Source: Martelella limonii
GTDB taxonomy: Bacteria > Pseudomonadota > Alphaproteobacteria > Rhizobiales > Rhizobiaceae
Length of the DNA: 64,000 nt
Direction of reading: 5' to 3'
NCBI RefSeq assembly: GCF_013344475.1
Contig: NZ_JABUOU010000008.1
Coordinates: forward strand, 165,035 to 229,034
The notes beneath the pieces are model-generated. The model was not told the origin of the DNA. It saw nothing but the letters and a program-made list of their open reading frames with translations, and searched no databases. The position numbers and the translations under genes are program-made. Positions 53,860-63,794 of this stretch are shown one piece after another. The stretch's first letter is position 1, and each line of letters starts with the position of its first letter.

Positions 53860-54941
53860 CCGTGGTTCCTTGCGGCTACGCCCCGTTCTAGATGGCGCGA
53901 GTAGATGGATATGGAAAAGCAGATGATGAAATAGATCGCGGCGACGAACAGATAGGCCTCCGTCGATGGCGCGGGCCATGCCGGGTCCGTGCTGGCGCTG
54001 CGGGCCGCGCTCAACATGTCGAAAACGCCGACGATCAGCACCAGCGAGGTGTTCTTGATCATCACGATGGCGGTGTTCGTCAGCGGCGGGATCACGTTCT
54101 GGATCGCCTGCGGCAAAACGATGTGCCAGATCATTTTCCAGTAGGGAATGCCGAGCGCCTCGGCGGCCTCGACCTGCCCGTCATCCAGCCCCTGCAGCCC
54201 GCCGCGAATGACCTCTGCCAGATAGGCAGCCGCGAAGATCGTCAGCGCAGCGAGCGTCCGCCCCAGCTTGTCCACCGTCCATTCCGGCGGCAGGAGCAGC
54301 GGCAGCAGGATCGCCGCGACGAAAAGCAGACCGACCAGAGGAAGACCGCGCACAAGCTCGATCACGAAAATGCTGATCGCGCGCGCCACAGGCAATTTTC
54401 CCCGCCGCCCCAGCGCAAGCAGCACGGCCAGCGGAAAGGCAAGGCCGAGCGAGAGCACCGCCAGAAGCAGTGTCACCGGCAGGCCGCCCCATTTCGACGT
54501 CGGCACGTAATCGAGCCCCAGCACCCCGCCGCCCATCAGCACCAGCATGGCGGCAATCGCGGCGGCCCAGACCAGCAGCAGCCGCGCGTTCCACAATTTG
54601 GGCGACAGTGAGACGAGCACCATGGCGACGATCAGCACAATCACGATGGTGGCCCGCCATTGCTCCTGCGGCGGATAGAGGCCGAACAGGATCAGCCGCG
54701 CCTTGGCGCCGATAAAGGTCCAGCAGGCCCCGCCCCCCTGGCATGCGGCCGGTCCGCCAACCCAGTGGGCATCGAGAACGGCCCAGTTGAAGGCCGGGAT
54801 GAGGCCGAGAATGATGAGGACGGCCAGAACCGTGAGGAATGCCGACAGCAGGTCGCCGAACAACAGCTTCAGAAGCGGCTTGCGCCTTGCCCTGGGCGGT
54901 TTCTGCGGTGCATCAGCGATCTTGAAAGCTATATCGGTCAT
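53856..54941 (-). CDS. aapM: General L-amino acid ABC transporter permease (AapM-like)
   Basis: A 361-residue permease with an N-terminal extension, about eight membrane segments and the C-terminal His/Glu/Gln-type domain (EAAEALGIPYWKMIWHIVLP). The start at 54941 gives a one-base overlap (TGATG) with the AapQ gene. A Cys-containing periplasmic loop (ACQGGGACW) is typical of AapM. Confidence 0.92.
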   Translation of the reverse strand: MTDIAFKIADAPQKPPRARRKPLLKLLFGDLLSAFLTVLAVLIILGLIPAFNWAVLDAHWVGGPAACQGGGACWTFIGAKARLILFGLYPPQEQWRATIVIVLIVAMVLVSLSPKLWNARLLLVWAAAIAAMLVLMGGGVLGLDYVPTSKWGGLPVTLLLAVLSLGLAFPLAVLLALGRRGKLPVARAISIFVIELVRGLPLVGLLFVAAILLPLLLPPEWTVDKLGRTLAALTIFAAAYLAEVIRGGLQGLDDGQVEAAEALGIPYWKMIWHIVLPQAIQNVIPPLTNTAIVMIKNTSLVLIVGVFDMLSAARSASTDPAWPAPSTEAYLFVAAIYFIICFSISIYSRHLERGVAARNHG

Positions 54942-56089
54942 CAGCGCACCACCAGCGCGACGCGCGCATTGTACCAGTTCATGAAAGCGGAAACAGAGAG
55001 CGAAATACTGAGGAAGACGGCCAGCATGATCAGGATGCTCTCGATGGCCTGGCCGGTCTGGTTGATCACGGTGTTGACCACGAGGCCGAGTTCGGGATAG
55101 CCGACCGCGACGGCAAGCGTGGTGTTCTTCACGGTCGAGAGATATTGCGAGGTCATGGGCGGCACAATGATCCTGAGCGCCTGCGGCAGGATGATCCTGA
55201 ACATGATCTGGCGTTCGCTGAGCCCCAGCGCCCTGCCGCCTTCCCACTGCCCCTTTTCGACGGCGTCGATGCCGCCGCGGATGATTTCGCCGATAAAGGC
55301 CGACGTGTAGATCGTCAGGCCGGTGATGATCGCGGCGAATTCAGGCGAAAGCACCATGCCGCCCCTGAAATTGAGACCCTTCAGGGCCGGAGCCTCAAGG
55401 CCGATCGGATGGCCGAACCGTCCCGAAAGCCAGACGACGGCTGCCGCCCAGATGCAGAGAGAAAGGCCGACGCTCGCGGCTTTTACCGGCAGGCGGTTTC
55501 CCGCCGAAAGCTTGAAACCGCCGACGAACGCAATGACCAGAAGAATCGCCGCGACGATCAGCAGAATGCTGGCGCCCGGTCCGAGCGTCAGGGCCGGAGC
55601 ATAGATGCCGCGAATGGACAGGAACACGCCGGGCAGCGGGTTGAGCGCCTCGCGCGGAACCGGAAACAGCGACGTGGCAATCGCATACCAGAAGAGAAGC
55701 TGGACGATCAGCGGAACGTTGCGCAGCACGGTGACATAGGTGCCGGCAAAACGCGACAGCAACGGATGGGCCGAGCGGCGCGAAAGCCCGACCACCAGCC
55801 CGAGCAACGTTGCAAACAGGATCGACAGGAACGACAGCCACAGCGTATTGGCGAGACCGACGACATAGGCCCAGAAGAAGCTGTCCGATGCATCGTAGCG
55901 AACAATGCTTTCGGAAATTGGAAAGCGTGCCGGCCGCCAGAGATAGTCGAAGCCGGTGCGGATGCCGCGTTCCATAAGGTTCTCATGCGTATTGCCCGCA
56001 AGCCACCAGACGAACAGCACCAGACCGCCCAGAAGGGCGATCTGCATAGCCCAGGAACGGGCCCGTTGTGAATACCAGAGCGACAGCAT
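54941..56089 (-). CDS. aapQ: General L-amino acid ABC transporter permease (AapQ-like)
   Basis: A 382-residue permease with about eight membrane segments; the N-terminal NTHENLMERGIRTGFDYLW region and the GRALGLSERQIMFRIILPQA coupling loop are characteristic of AapQ. It pairs with AapM as a heterodimer. Confidence 0.92.
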   Translation of the reverse strand: MLSLWYSQRARSWAMQIALLGGLVLFVWWLAGNTHENLMERGIRTGFDYLWRPARFPISESIVRYDASDSFFWAYVVGLANTLWLSFLSILFATLLGLVVGLSRRSAHPLLSRFAGTYVTVLRNVPLIVQLLFWYAIATSLFPVPREALNPLPGVFLSIRGIYAPALTLGPGASILLIVAAILLVIAFVGGFKLSAGNRLPVKAASVGLSLCIWAAAVVWLSGRFGHPIGLEAPALKGLNFRGGMVLSPEFAAIITGLTIYTSAFIGEIIRGGIDAVEKGQWEGGRALGLSERQIMFRIILPQALRIIVPPMTSQYLSTVKNTTLAVAVGYPELGLVVNTVINQTGQAIESILIMLAVFLSISLSVSAFMNWYNARVALVVR

Positions 56090-56097
56090 GACCGGCT

Positions 56098-57120
56098 TTA
56101 CTGAAAGGCCAGCGGAAACATCAGCCCGCCGTCATTGAACAGTGCATTGTAACCGCGCTCCAGCTTCAGCGGGCTGTCCATGCCGACATTGCGATCATAG
56201 ACCTCGGCGTAATTCCCTACAGATTTCACGATCCGGTAGGCGAAGTCATCGCTGAGACCGAGGGCCACGCCATTGCCCGGATCCGTGCCCAGGAAGCGGC
56301 GGATGCGCGGATCGTCGCTGTCGAGATAGTCGTCGATATTCGAGCTGTTAAGCCCGAATGCCTCGGCGGCGATCATCGCCTGGATCGACCAGGTGACGAT
56401 ATCGAGCCACTGGTCGTCGCCATGGCGGACGGCGGGCGTCAGGGCATCCATATAGGGCGTTGCCGGAAAGATGACGTAGTCTTCCGGATTGTCGGCCATC
56501 GTCGCGCGTACGGAGGCGAGCGCGCCGGCATCGGTGATCAGCGCATCGCAGCGGCCGGAGAAGAAGGCCTGACGGCCGGCGGTGGTGTTGTCGAAGACGA
56601 CGGGTTGAAGATCGAGATCGTTCTTGGTCGAGACATCGTTGACAACCACCTCGGTGGTAGAGCCGGTTTGCACGCAGACCGAAGCGCCCGCCATGTCCTC
56701 AACCCTGGTGATGCCGAGCGATCTCGGCATCATGAATCCGGTGAATTCATAGTAATTCGGCGTCGTGAAGTTGATGCCGTTGGCGTCGCGCTGCAGCGTC
56801 CAGGTGAGCGTGCGCGGCAGCATATCGATCTCGCCCGTCTGAAGGGCCGGAATGCGCTGCTGGCCGGACAGCGGCACGAAATCGACCGCATCCTTGTCGT
56901 CAAGTACGGCAACGGCGACGGCCCGGCAGGTCTCAACATCGAGGCCGCGCCAATAGCCATTGTCATCCGGCGCGCCGAAGCCGGGCGTGCCCTGGCTGGA
57001 GCCGCAGATCAGCCGCCCCCGCTCCTTCACGGTCTCAAGCGTCGAGGTCGATTGCGCCAATGCCGGTGCAGTTAGCGCGGCGATCATCGCCATTGCAGTC
57101 AATGTGGTCTTGCAGGTCAT
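56098..57120 (-). CDS. aapJ: General L-amino acid-binding periplasmic protein (AapJ-like)
   Basis: A 340-residue binding protein with signal peptide (MTCKTTLTAMAMIAALTAPA, cleavage near LAQ). Family motifs are VKERGRLICGSSQGTPGF, WRGLDVETCRAVAVAV and the C-terminal GNYAEVYDRNVG. AAGGAG precedes the ATG. It is the first of the four transporter genes but follows the PLP-enzyme gene in the same direction, so all five may be one operon. Confidence 0.92.
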   Translation of the reverse strand: MTCKTTLTAMAMIAALTAPALAQSTSTLETVKERGRLICGSSQGTPGFGAPDDNGYWRGLDVETCRAVAVAVLDDKDAVDFVPLSGQQRIPALQTGEIDMLPRTLTWTLQRDANGINFTTPNYYEFTGFMMPRSLGITRVEDMAGASVCVQTGSTTEVVVNDVSTKNDLDLQPVVFDNTTAGRQAFFSGRCDALITDAGALASVRATMADNPEDYVIFPATPYMDALTPAVRHGDDQWLDIVTWSIQAMIAAEAFGLNSSNIDDYLDSDDPRIRRFLGTDPGNGVALGLSDDFAYRIVKSVGNYAEVYDRNVGMDSPLKLERGYNALFNDGGLMFPLAFQ

Positions 57121-57163
57121 GTTCCCGTCTCCTTGTTGGATTTTATATGCTGCATTTGTCTTG

Positions 57164-58324
57164 TCAGCCCGCGAGCGCAGTGAAGAATCCGTCGAGGTCT
57201 TCCCTGAGATCGGAGGGATCTTCCACGCCGATATTGACGCGCAGAATGATGCGGTCCTTGTGGGGGTGCGGCATCTGCCGCGATGTCTTGACGCTCATCG
57301 GCGCGATCAGGCTGCGGGTGCCGCCCCAGGAGGCGCCGATCGCGAAATAGCGCAGGCCATTGAGCGCGGCATCGAGGCGCGCTTCATGATCGGCCGGCAG
57401 GACGACCGAGAACACGCCGCTCGCGCCGGCAAAGTCGCGTTTCCAGATGGCATGTCCGGGGCTAGAGGCAAGGGCCGGAAACAGCACCGGCCCAACATCA
57501 CGGCCTTCCAGCTCCGTCGCGATCTCGCCGGCCACGCGCCCGACATGGGCGAGACGCACGGCCATGGTTTCCATCCCGCGCAGTACCAACTGCACCGCGT
57601 CAGGCGAAACGCCGAAGCCGAGCATGCGCATGGTGTCGCGCAAAGCCTTGCGCAGTCCCAGATCGTTGACGCTGACCGAGCCCATCAGCAGGTCGGAGTG
57701 GCCGCCCGGATATTTGGTCAGTGCCTGCATCGAGAAGTCGACGCCATGGTCGAGCGGCTTGAACAGAAGCGGCGTCGCCCAGGTATTGTCGATGCCGGTC
57801 AGGATGCCGCGCGTTTTTGCGATCGCCGTGATCGCCGGCACATCCTCGATTTCCATGGTCGTGGAACCGGGCGATTCCATCCAGATCAGCCGAGTGCTCT
57901 CTCGGATGAACTCCTCGATACCCGCTCCAATTCCCGGCTCGAACACGGACCATTCGATGCCGCGCGGCTCGAGGAAATTGCGGCAAAGCCCGATGACGGG
58001 CGGATAGGCGTTGTCGGCCACCAGAACATGGTCGCCGGGCTTCAAGGACGACAGCAGCACAACCGCAATCGCAGCCTGACCGGATGGCAGAATGACCGTC
58101 TTCAACCCGTTTTCGAGTGCGGTAAGCTGCGCCTCCAGCACGCGCTGGGTCGGCGTGCCGTGCAGGCCGTAGGAATAGCCGTCGAGATCCCGCTGGGAGC
58201 GGGTCGCGTAGGCCTCCGCATCCGGAAAGACGATCGTGGAGGTCCGGTGGGTCGGAACGCCGAGGGCGGCATACCCCTCTTCGCTGATCTTCGGATGATG
58301 AACGCTTCTTGTTGCGTCGCGCAT
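57164..58324 (-). CDS. PLP-dependent Cys/Met-metabolism enzyme (cystathionine beta-lyase-like)
   Basis: A 386-residue fold-type I enzyme. The PLP lysine lies in ALTKYPGGHSD and other family features are SYGLHGTPTQRVLEAQLTAL, LPSGQAAIAVVL and GIDNTWATPLLF. The ATG at 58324 has AGGAG five bases upstream. The family performs beta- or gamma-elimination or replacement on sulfur amino acids. Being encoded with an amino-acid importer and under a divergent LysR gene suggests catabolism of an imported sulfur-containing amino acid (inference). Confidence 0.9.
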   Translation of the reverse strand: MRDATRSVHHPKISEEGYAALGVPTHRTSTIVFPDAEAYATRSQRDLDGYSYGLHGTPTQRVLEAQLTALENGLKTVILPSGQAAIAVVLLSSLKPGDHVLVADNAYPPVIGLCRNFLEPRGIEWSVFEPGIGAGIEEFIRESTRLIWMESPGSTTMEIEDVPAITAIAKTRGILTGIDNTWATPLLFKPLDHGVDFSMQALTKYPGGHSDLLMGSVSVNDLGLRKALRDTMRMLGFGVSPDAVQLVLRGMETMAVRLAHVGRVAGEIATELEGRDVGPVLFPALASSPGHAIWKRDFAGASGVFSVVLPADHEARLDAALNGLRYFAIGASWGGTRSLIAPMSVKTSRQMPHPHKDRIILRVNIGVEDPSDLREDLDGFFTALAG

Positions 58325-58396
58325 GTGAACTCCTGAAATTTCGGAGCCATCATTGCCTTTTGATCGCAACAGAAATACTGATCAAAGCGCATAATT

Positions 58397-58415
58397 CTAT
58401 ACGGAAACCTTATAG
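58397..58415. promoter_or_regulatory. Dyad in the divergent promoter of the PLP and LysR genes
   Basis: CTATA at 58397-58401 and TATAG at 58411-58415 form a perfect five-base dyad with a nine-base spacer, ending three bases before the LysR start. The shape is consistent with a LysR box or autoregulatory site. Confidence 0.5.
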
Positions 58416-58417
58416 GT

Positions 58418-59317
58418 ATGAATTTTCGTCAGCTTGAAGCCTTCAACGCCGTCATGATCTCAGGTTCGACCGTCAGAGCCGCCGAGTTGATGGGCGTCAC
58501 CCAGCCGGCCGTCTCGCGTCTGATCGCCGAGCTGGAAGCGGCGGTGCGGTTTCCGCTGTTCGACCGGGTGCGCGGTCGGTTGATCGCGACGCCCGAGGGA
58601 ACTCTGTTCTCTCGGGAGGTGGAGATCAGCTTCAAGGGACTTGACCGGCTGCAGGCAACGGCAGCTAGTATCCGCGACTACGGCGCCGGCACGCTGAAGA
58701 TCGCCTCACTGGCGGCAGCCGGTGCCATCCTCGCGCCCGCGGCGATCCGCGCCTTCAGAAACCAGCATCCTGGCGTGAGGATCACCTTCCACATCACTTG
58801 GTCGTCGGCGATCAGGAACGGCATCACCGACGGGCAATACGATCTCGGGCTCGCGGCGGACGAAATCGACCGATCGGGAATCGACAGCCAGTTGTTTGGC
58901 AGCTTTCCAGGCCTTGTCGCCATGCCGAAGTCCCATCCGCTGACCATTCACAAAGCAGTCACCCCCGATCTGATCGCGGAATGGCCGCTGATCGGCCTCA
59001 GCCCGGAGGATCGGGCGAGAAAGCGTTTTGACGAGACCATGAAGAACGCAGGCCACGAGCCGAGATATGTGATCGAAACCCCGAACGCCGCCACCATCTG
59101 CGCGCTGGCGCAGGAGGGAGATGCCGTGGGCCTGGTCAACCCACTGGTGATCGGCGACACGGAAACCCTTACCATCGCGCTCCGCCCCTTCAAGCCCGAG
59201 GTGATGTTCCGCGTCTACCTTCTCTTTCCCGCCGACATCCAGAAGTCCAGCCTCGTCCGCAGTTTCACGGCCGAGCTTTTCCGGCTGAGGAACAGGTTCG
59301 AGATACCAACGGCATAG
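58418..59317 (+). CDS. LysR-family transcriptional regulator
   Basis: A 299-residue LysR protein (TVRAAELMGVTQPAVSRLIA, then LEAAVRFPLFDR) with a complete effector domain. It resembles regulators of amino-acid catabolism such as NocR/OccR-type proteins in its opening MNFRQLEAFNAVM. It is divergent from the PLP-enzyme and aap-like genes and probably activates them. Confidence 0.9.
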   Translation: MNFRQLEAFNAVMISGSTVRAAELMGVTQPAVSRLIAELEAAVRFPLFDRVRGRLIATPEGTLFSREVEISFKGLDRLQATAASIRDYGAGTLKIASLAAAGAILAPAAIRAFRNQHPGVRITFHITWSSAIRNGITDGQYDLGLAADEIDRSGIDSQLFGSFPGLVAMPKSHPLTIHKAVTPDLIAEWPLIGLSPEDRARKRFDETMKNAGHEPRYVIETPNAATICALAQEGDAVGLVNPLVIGDTETLTIALRPFKPEVMFRVYLLFPADIQKSSLVRSFTAELFRLRNRFEIPTA

Positions 59318-59700
59318 GAAAACGGAAAGCAGACTGCAGGGCGTCCGCTGTGCTCCAGCTACATGGTCCACTCTCATGATCTGTTTCAGGGTCTTGAAGG
59401 GATTGGAACCACAGGCACATTGTCGCAATAAGCTCGGCTGCCAACGTGTAGAGTGTAAACGTTGCCAGTGGAGCGGCTCCCCGCGCGTTCCCGGCTCATC
59501 CAACTTGGCCATAAGCCTTTCCGCAAAAAGGCGTTCACCGATCAATCACCGGAGCCACACCGATCGGCATGCCGTTCCAACGCCCTGTCTGTACAACCCG
59601 CCATCCCGTCCTGCGGTCAGACAGCCTCAGAACCTGAATCCGAAGCGGAGCGAGCCTGTGTGCGACCTGTATTTCGGAGTTCAACGATTCACAGTCCGGC
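59318..59700. other. Gene-free stretch after LysR
   Basis: No gene is recognised. A short stem, GCCTTT at 59515-59520 and AAAGGC at 59527-59532, is the only structure seen. The sequence leads into a sulfatase remnant, so part of it may be decayed coding DNA. Confidence 0.45.
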
Positions 59701-59928
59701 TTCCGGCCCGAGCATGGCGTGATGGTGTTCGACGGGCGCTGGAAGTCCTGCTTCTATGAAAGCGCAGGCCTGATGGAGGTCTATGACCAGCAGGCCGACC
59801 CCCACGAGTTCCACAACCTCGTGCAGCACGGCATCGAACCGAAACTGAAGGCCGACATCCTTGGCCGGCACCTGCGCAAATGGCTCTCGACCAGCGATGC
59901 CGGGCCGGTGCGGACCGGACCCAGTTGA
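59701..59928 (+). pseudogene. C-terminal remnant of a sulfatase-family gene
   Basis: About 75 codons reading FRPEHGVMVFDGRWKSCFYE, then LMEVYDQQADPHEFHNLVQ, match the usual end of arylsulfatase or choline-sulfatase-like proteins (a report of the substrate-strand followed by YDxxxDPxExxNL). The catalytic part with CxPxR is absent upstream. Confidence 0.7.
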
Positions 59929-59987
59929 GCGGCGAGGATCGACCTGGACCTTAGGCCCTAATCGGCCAGATCGTCAACGCGCTGATC

Positions 59988-61832
59988 TCAGCGCCGCCCA
60001 GCGGAACGCGCGGGTCTCCTGATGACGCCGCTCATATCCATTCGGACCTTGTCCAATTCCTCGGCATAGCGGCGCAACACGTAGCTTTCGCTCAATATCC
60101 CGAGCACATGGTTGGAACGCCGGTCGGTCACAACCACCAGAGCATCGGAGGCCTGGTCCTCGAACTGCTGTGCGGCCTGACGCGCCGTCATTTCGGGCGT
60201 CAGCGCGGTCTCCTTCAGGGCGAGGAAGTCTTCGAGCGGCTGATCGAGCATTTCCTCATCGAGCGCATATATCTCCGGCATCAGCGCCATACCCACATAG
60301 GCACCGTCGTCATCAACCACGACCACCTGCTTTGCGGAACCGAGCGGGAAGTCCCGCCGGAAGGTGCGGACCGTCAGACCAACGCGCGCGGTGCGGATGT
60401 CGCGGCGCATCATCCGCCCGACCGTGAGCGAGCGGATCAGCCCGATATCATGCGCGCTGCGGATGGTCTCGCCGCGCTGGTGGAAACGCCAGGTCGCGAA
60501 GGAATAGCCGAAGAACTGGCGGATCAGCACGGACGATACGGCGGCCACCGCCAGCATCGTGATCGCCAGCGACAGGGAACCGGAATCCTCGAGCGTCAGG
60601 AATACCATGGTCAGCGGCCCGCCGACCACGGCGGCGGCAAGCCCGGTCATACCGGCAAAGGCGGCAATCCGGTTGTCGGCGATCATGCCCGGCGCGATCC
60701 GGTCCAGCACCATGAAATAGGCAAGACCGATCAGTGCGCCGACGAACAGGGAAGCAAAGAACAGGCCGCCGCGAAATCCGCTGCCGAGCGAGACCGCCGA
60801 GGCCAGCATCTTGACGACAATCATGAACAGAAGCAGCCATAGAGAGGTCGGCGGGTCCTCGAGCAGAGACTGCATCGCGCCATGACCGGATGACAGCACG
60901 AAGGGCGCAAACGCCACGGCAAAGGCAAGAACTGCGCCGCCGAAAATGGGTCTGACGAGTGACGGAATCCTAAGCTTTCCGAACAACTTCTCGGTTTGAC
61001 TGACCAGCAGCATCAGCGCAACGCTGCAGATCGCCGTCACCACGGCAAGCCCCATCAGCGCAACGAACATGTCGAGGTCGATGCTGGGCAAGCCGCCGAG
61101 CTGGCTCCCGTGACTGTCGGTGAGCCAACCGGAAATGAAGGTCGCGGCGATGCAGGCAACCATGACGGGCGCGAGCGCGGCGATGGTGTAGGTCCCGATC
61201 ACCAGCTCGAAGGCATAGAAAGCGCCGGCGATCGGCGCCTGAAACGCCGCCGCGATAGCCGCGCCCGCGCCGCAGCCGAGGAGCAGCCGCATGTCCGATC
61301 GCCGCGCATGCAGAAATGCGCTGAGCTTGGAGCCGAAGGCCCCGCCCATCTGGGCATAGGCCGCCTCCAGCCCTACAGACGCGCCGAAACCGTTGGAGAT
61401 GATGGTCTGCAACGTGATGACAAGGCTGTCCTTGAAGGAAAGATGACCGCCATGCAGCGCATTGGCCTCGATCGGGTCAACCATGCGCCGCCCTTTGCGC
61501 TTGACCAGATAGGCCACGGGCACCAGCAACAGGCCGCCGACCAGCGGCACGCCGAGCGCCCAGAGGCCGAAGGTGCCCGTTGCTGCGCTCAGCCGCTCGT
61601 CCGGCCCGAGTCCGAAAAGCAATCGCTGCAATCCATGGGCCGCGGTCGAAATGGCGGCCTGGGCGAGCCCTGCGGCAACGCCGATGACGGTGGCGATCGC
61701 CACCAGCCATATCTCGCTCCGGCGCACCAGAAGCCGCAGCCGCAACACCGGCGAGAGAAGGTGCATCCAGGCATTGGTGGCGCGCAGCGTGGAGCGGAGC
61801 ACCGGAGAATTCAGATCAGACAGTATGGACAC
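59988..61832 (-). CDS. ClC-family chloride channel/antiporter with C-terminal CBS domains
   Basis: A 614-residue protein with about ten or more membrane helices. The conserved region NGFGASVGLEAAYAQMGG contains the position of the gating glutamate, and GSGFRGGLFFASL is the second pore motif. Two CBS domains follow at about 450-590 and probably sense nucleotides. The start is a GTG at 61832 with a weak ribosome site; a later Met at residue 23 is possible. It may exchange chloride or fluoride for protons; direct evidence for either ion is lacking. Confidence 0.9.
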   Translation of the reverse strand: MSILSDLNSPVLRSTLRATNAWMHLLSPVLRLRLLVRRSEIWLVAIATVIGVAAGLAQAAISTAAHGLQRLLFGLGPDERLSAATGTFGLWALGVPLVGGLLLVPVAYLVKRKGRRMVDPIEANALHGGHLSFKDSLVITLQTIISNGFGASVGLEAAYAQMGGAFGSKLSAFLHARRSDMRLLLGCGAGAAIAAAFQAPIAGAFYAFELVIGTYTIAALAPVMVACIAATFISGWLTDSHGSQLGGLPSIDLDMFVALMGLAVVTAICSVALMLLVSQTEKLFGKLRIPSLVRPIFGGAVLAFAVAFAPFVLSSGHGAMQSLLEDPPTSLWLLLFMIVVKMLASAVSLGSGFRGGLFFASLFVGALIGLAYFMVLDRIAPGMIADNRIAAFAGMTGLAAAVVGGPLTMVFLTLEDSGSLSLAITMLAVAAVSSVLIRQFFGYSFATWRFHQRGETIRSAHDIGLIRSLTVGRMMRRDIRTARVGLTVRTFRRDFPLGSAKQVVVVDDDGAYVGMALMPEIYALDEEMLDQPLEDFLALKETALTPEMTARQAAQQFEDQASDALVVVTDRRSNHVLGILSESYVLRRYAEELDKVRMDMSGVIRRPARSAGRR

Positions 61833-62074
61833 GGGAGATCACTGGTTTTCATCGACAGGTTCAGGTTCAACGACGATATGACGCAACACAATTCTTGATG
61901 GACCCGCCAGATCACTGCAGAGCGGAGAGATGCCGGGGATTTGAGTCGGCGCTTTGGTTGGATTGACGTCTATCAACAGGACCACATGCGATCCAATCAC
62001 AACAAAGCGTCCTGCGATAACCTGACTTGATCACTTTTCCTGCGCGATTCAGCCTGTGGAGCTCAGCCATCATG

Positions 62075-63616
62075 TCACATCGGCCTCCCGATGTTCGAGA
62101 TCCGTGCGCGGCTGTCCTCTGCGGCCTCCAACCCCTGCCAGGCATAGGCCTCCGCCGGCGCGTCATGGGCCAGCATATAGTCCCGCAAGCCGGCATAAAG
62201 GCGCGCCTCGACAGCGGCATTCCGGATCGGTTTCTGCTGCTGCGGATCCTTTTCGAGGTCGAACAACAGGAAGCCCTGATCCTCGAACGTACCATTGATG
62301 TTCGGCGGACGCCTTGCGGTTGAAAGCGCTTCGATCTTCAGCAACGGCATGTTTCGACAGAAGTCGAACGGCGGCGAGAGCGTGGCCGTGCCGATCTCCT
62401 CGTCGTTGAACGGCCCGGTCATGTGCTGGGGCATCAGCGTGTATTCGTGGAGCCCGTCGGCGAGGACGTCCGGCGGATAATGCAGCATGACGTAACGCCC
62501 GTCGGTCACGCCCACGGGCCCTGCAAACAGGCCGAAGGCAACCACCCGGTCGGGCTCGGGATCGGCAAGAAGGGAGCGACCGGTGACGGGAGATGGCGCC
62601 CCGATGCCGAAGAGCTCAAGGATGGTCGGCATGATGTCCGTGGTCTGGGTCAGTGAACTAACCCGGTCACCGGCCCGCTCCGGCATCTGAGGATGGCAGA
62701 GCATCAGTGGCGTATGGACGATCTCCTCGTAATAGGGCATCCGGCCCTTGCCCCACCAGCCATGTTCGCCGAGAAGAAACCCGTGATCCGTGCCGAGCAC
62801 GATCGCGGTATCCTTCCACATGTCTTGTTCGTCCATATAATCGAGAAGGCGGCCGAGATAGTCGTCGCACATGCGCAAAAGAGCTGCATAGTTCGCCCGG
62901 ATCTCCGCCACTTCATCGTCGGTTTCGTTGACGCGCTTGTAGTCCGGCCAGTTAAACACCGCGCCCTGCCAGTCGCTGTCACCATCGCGGCGGAAGCGCT
63001 CCGGGGCGCGGAAGGGCTCGTGCGGATCGAACAGTTCGAGCTGCAGCATCCAGTTGTCGGCGGCGCGGTTTTTGTCGAGGAAATCGAAGGCCGAGGCGAA
63101 GCATTGCGCGATCGGAAAATCCTCCTCGCGCATCTGATGCACATTGTTGATCATATGCTGGACCCGGCCGGGCTTTTTCGCCGGATCGTAATGGCGCGCG
63201 TCATAATCCCGCCGGAAGGTATCGAGCGGCGGCTCGGCGATCCCCTTCCAGGCGTCATATTCCTGGCCACGGATGAATTCCCAGCTGTTGTATTTCGTGT
63301 GGTAGCCGGTTCCGCCATCCTGAAAATAGTGGAAATGGTCCGTCACGAGATGGGTATATATGCCCTTCTCCCGCAGCAGGTCGCAGAAGGAAACGTCATA
63401 GGGTTCCATCGGGCCCCAGCTGCGGTGGAAGAAATTTGCCCGGCCGGTCTGCAGGTCGCGTCGCGCCGGGATGCAGGGTAGGCTTCCGACGTAATTACGG
63501 TCGAAGGTCACGCTGCGGGCGGCGAGCCGGTCGAAATTCGGCGTTTGGATATCACCGCCATAGGAGCCAAGGGCGAGGCGGTTGAGCGAGTCGAACAGAA
63601 CGAAGATAAGCCGCAC
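62075..63616 (-). CDS. Formylglycine-dependent sulfatase / phosphonate monoesterase-like hydrolase
   Basis: A 513-residue cytoplasmic sulfatase. The maturation motif CIPARRDLQTGR gives the Cys at residue 48 that becomes formylglycine. Metal ligands are in VLFDSLNR and GTDHGFLLGEHGWWGKG. The GTG at 63616 is favoured because GGAGG lies five bases upstream within the longer ATG-started frame (63631). A second sulfatase gene lies upstream in the same direction, so they may act together on a sulfated or phosphonate compound. Confidence 0.9.
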   Translation of the reverse strand: MRLIFVLFDSLNRLALGSYGGDIQTPNFDRLAARSVTFDRNYVGSLPCIPARRDLQTGRANFFHRSWGPMEPYDVSFCDLLREKGIYTHLVTDHFHYFQDGGTGYHTKYNSWEFIRGQEYDAWKGIAEPPLDTFRRDYDARHYDPAKKPGRVQHMINNVHQMREEDFPIAQCFASAFDFLDKNRAADNWMLQLELFDPHEPFRAPERFRRDGDSDWQGAVFNWPDYKRVNETDDEVAEIRANYAALLRMCDDYLGRLLDYMDEQDMWKDTAIVLGTDHGFLLGEHGWWGKGRMPYYEEIVHTPLMLCHPQMPERAGDRVSSLTQTTDIMPTILELFGIGAPSPVTGRSLLADPEPDRVVAFGLFAGPVGVTDGRYVMLHYPPDVLADGLHEYTLMPQHMTGPFNDEEIGTATLSPPFDFCRNMPLLKIEALSTARRPPNINGTFEDQGFLLFDLEKDPQQQKPIRNAAVEARLYAGLRDYMLAHDAPAEAYAWQGLEAAEDSRARISNIGRPM

Positions 63617-63794
63617 GGGCGCCTCCTCCATATTGCGGTCTGTGGTAGCGCGAATGAGACCGCGCCGAAGAGACCGCCTTGCAAAGATGGCCAGTCGCTA
63701 GGGGCAACATGCAGCCGCCCCGGTCGCAAATGCGCGACCGGCTCATGTGTTTTCATGAGGCCGGGACAGGCTGTTCCGGCCATGGTCTCATGGC

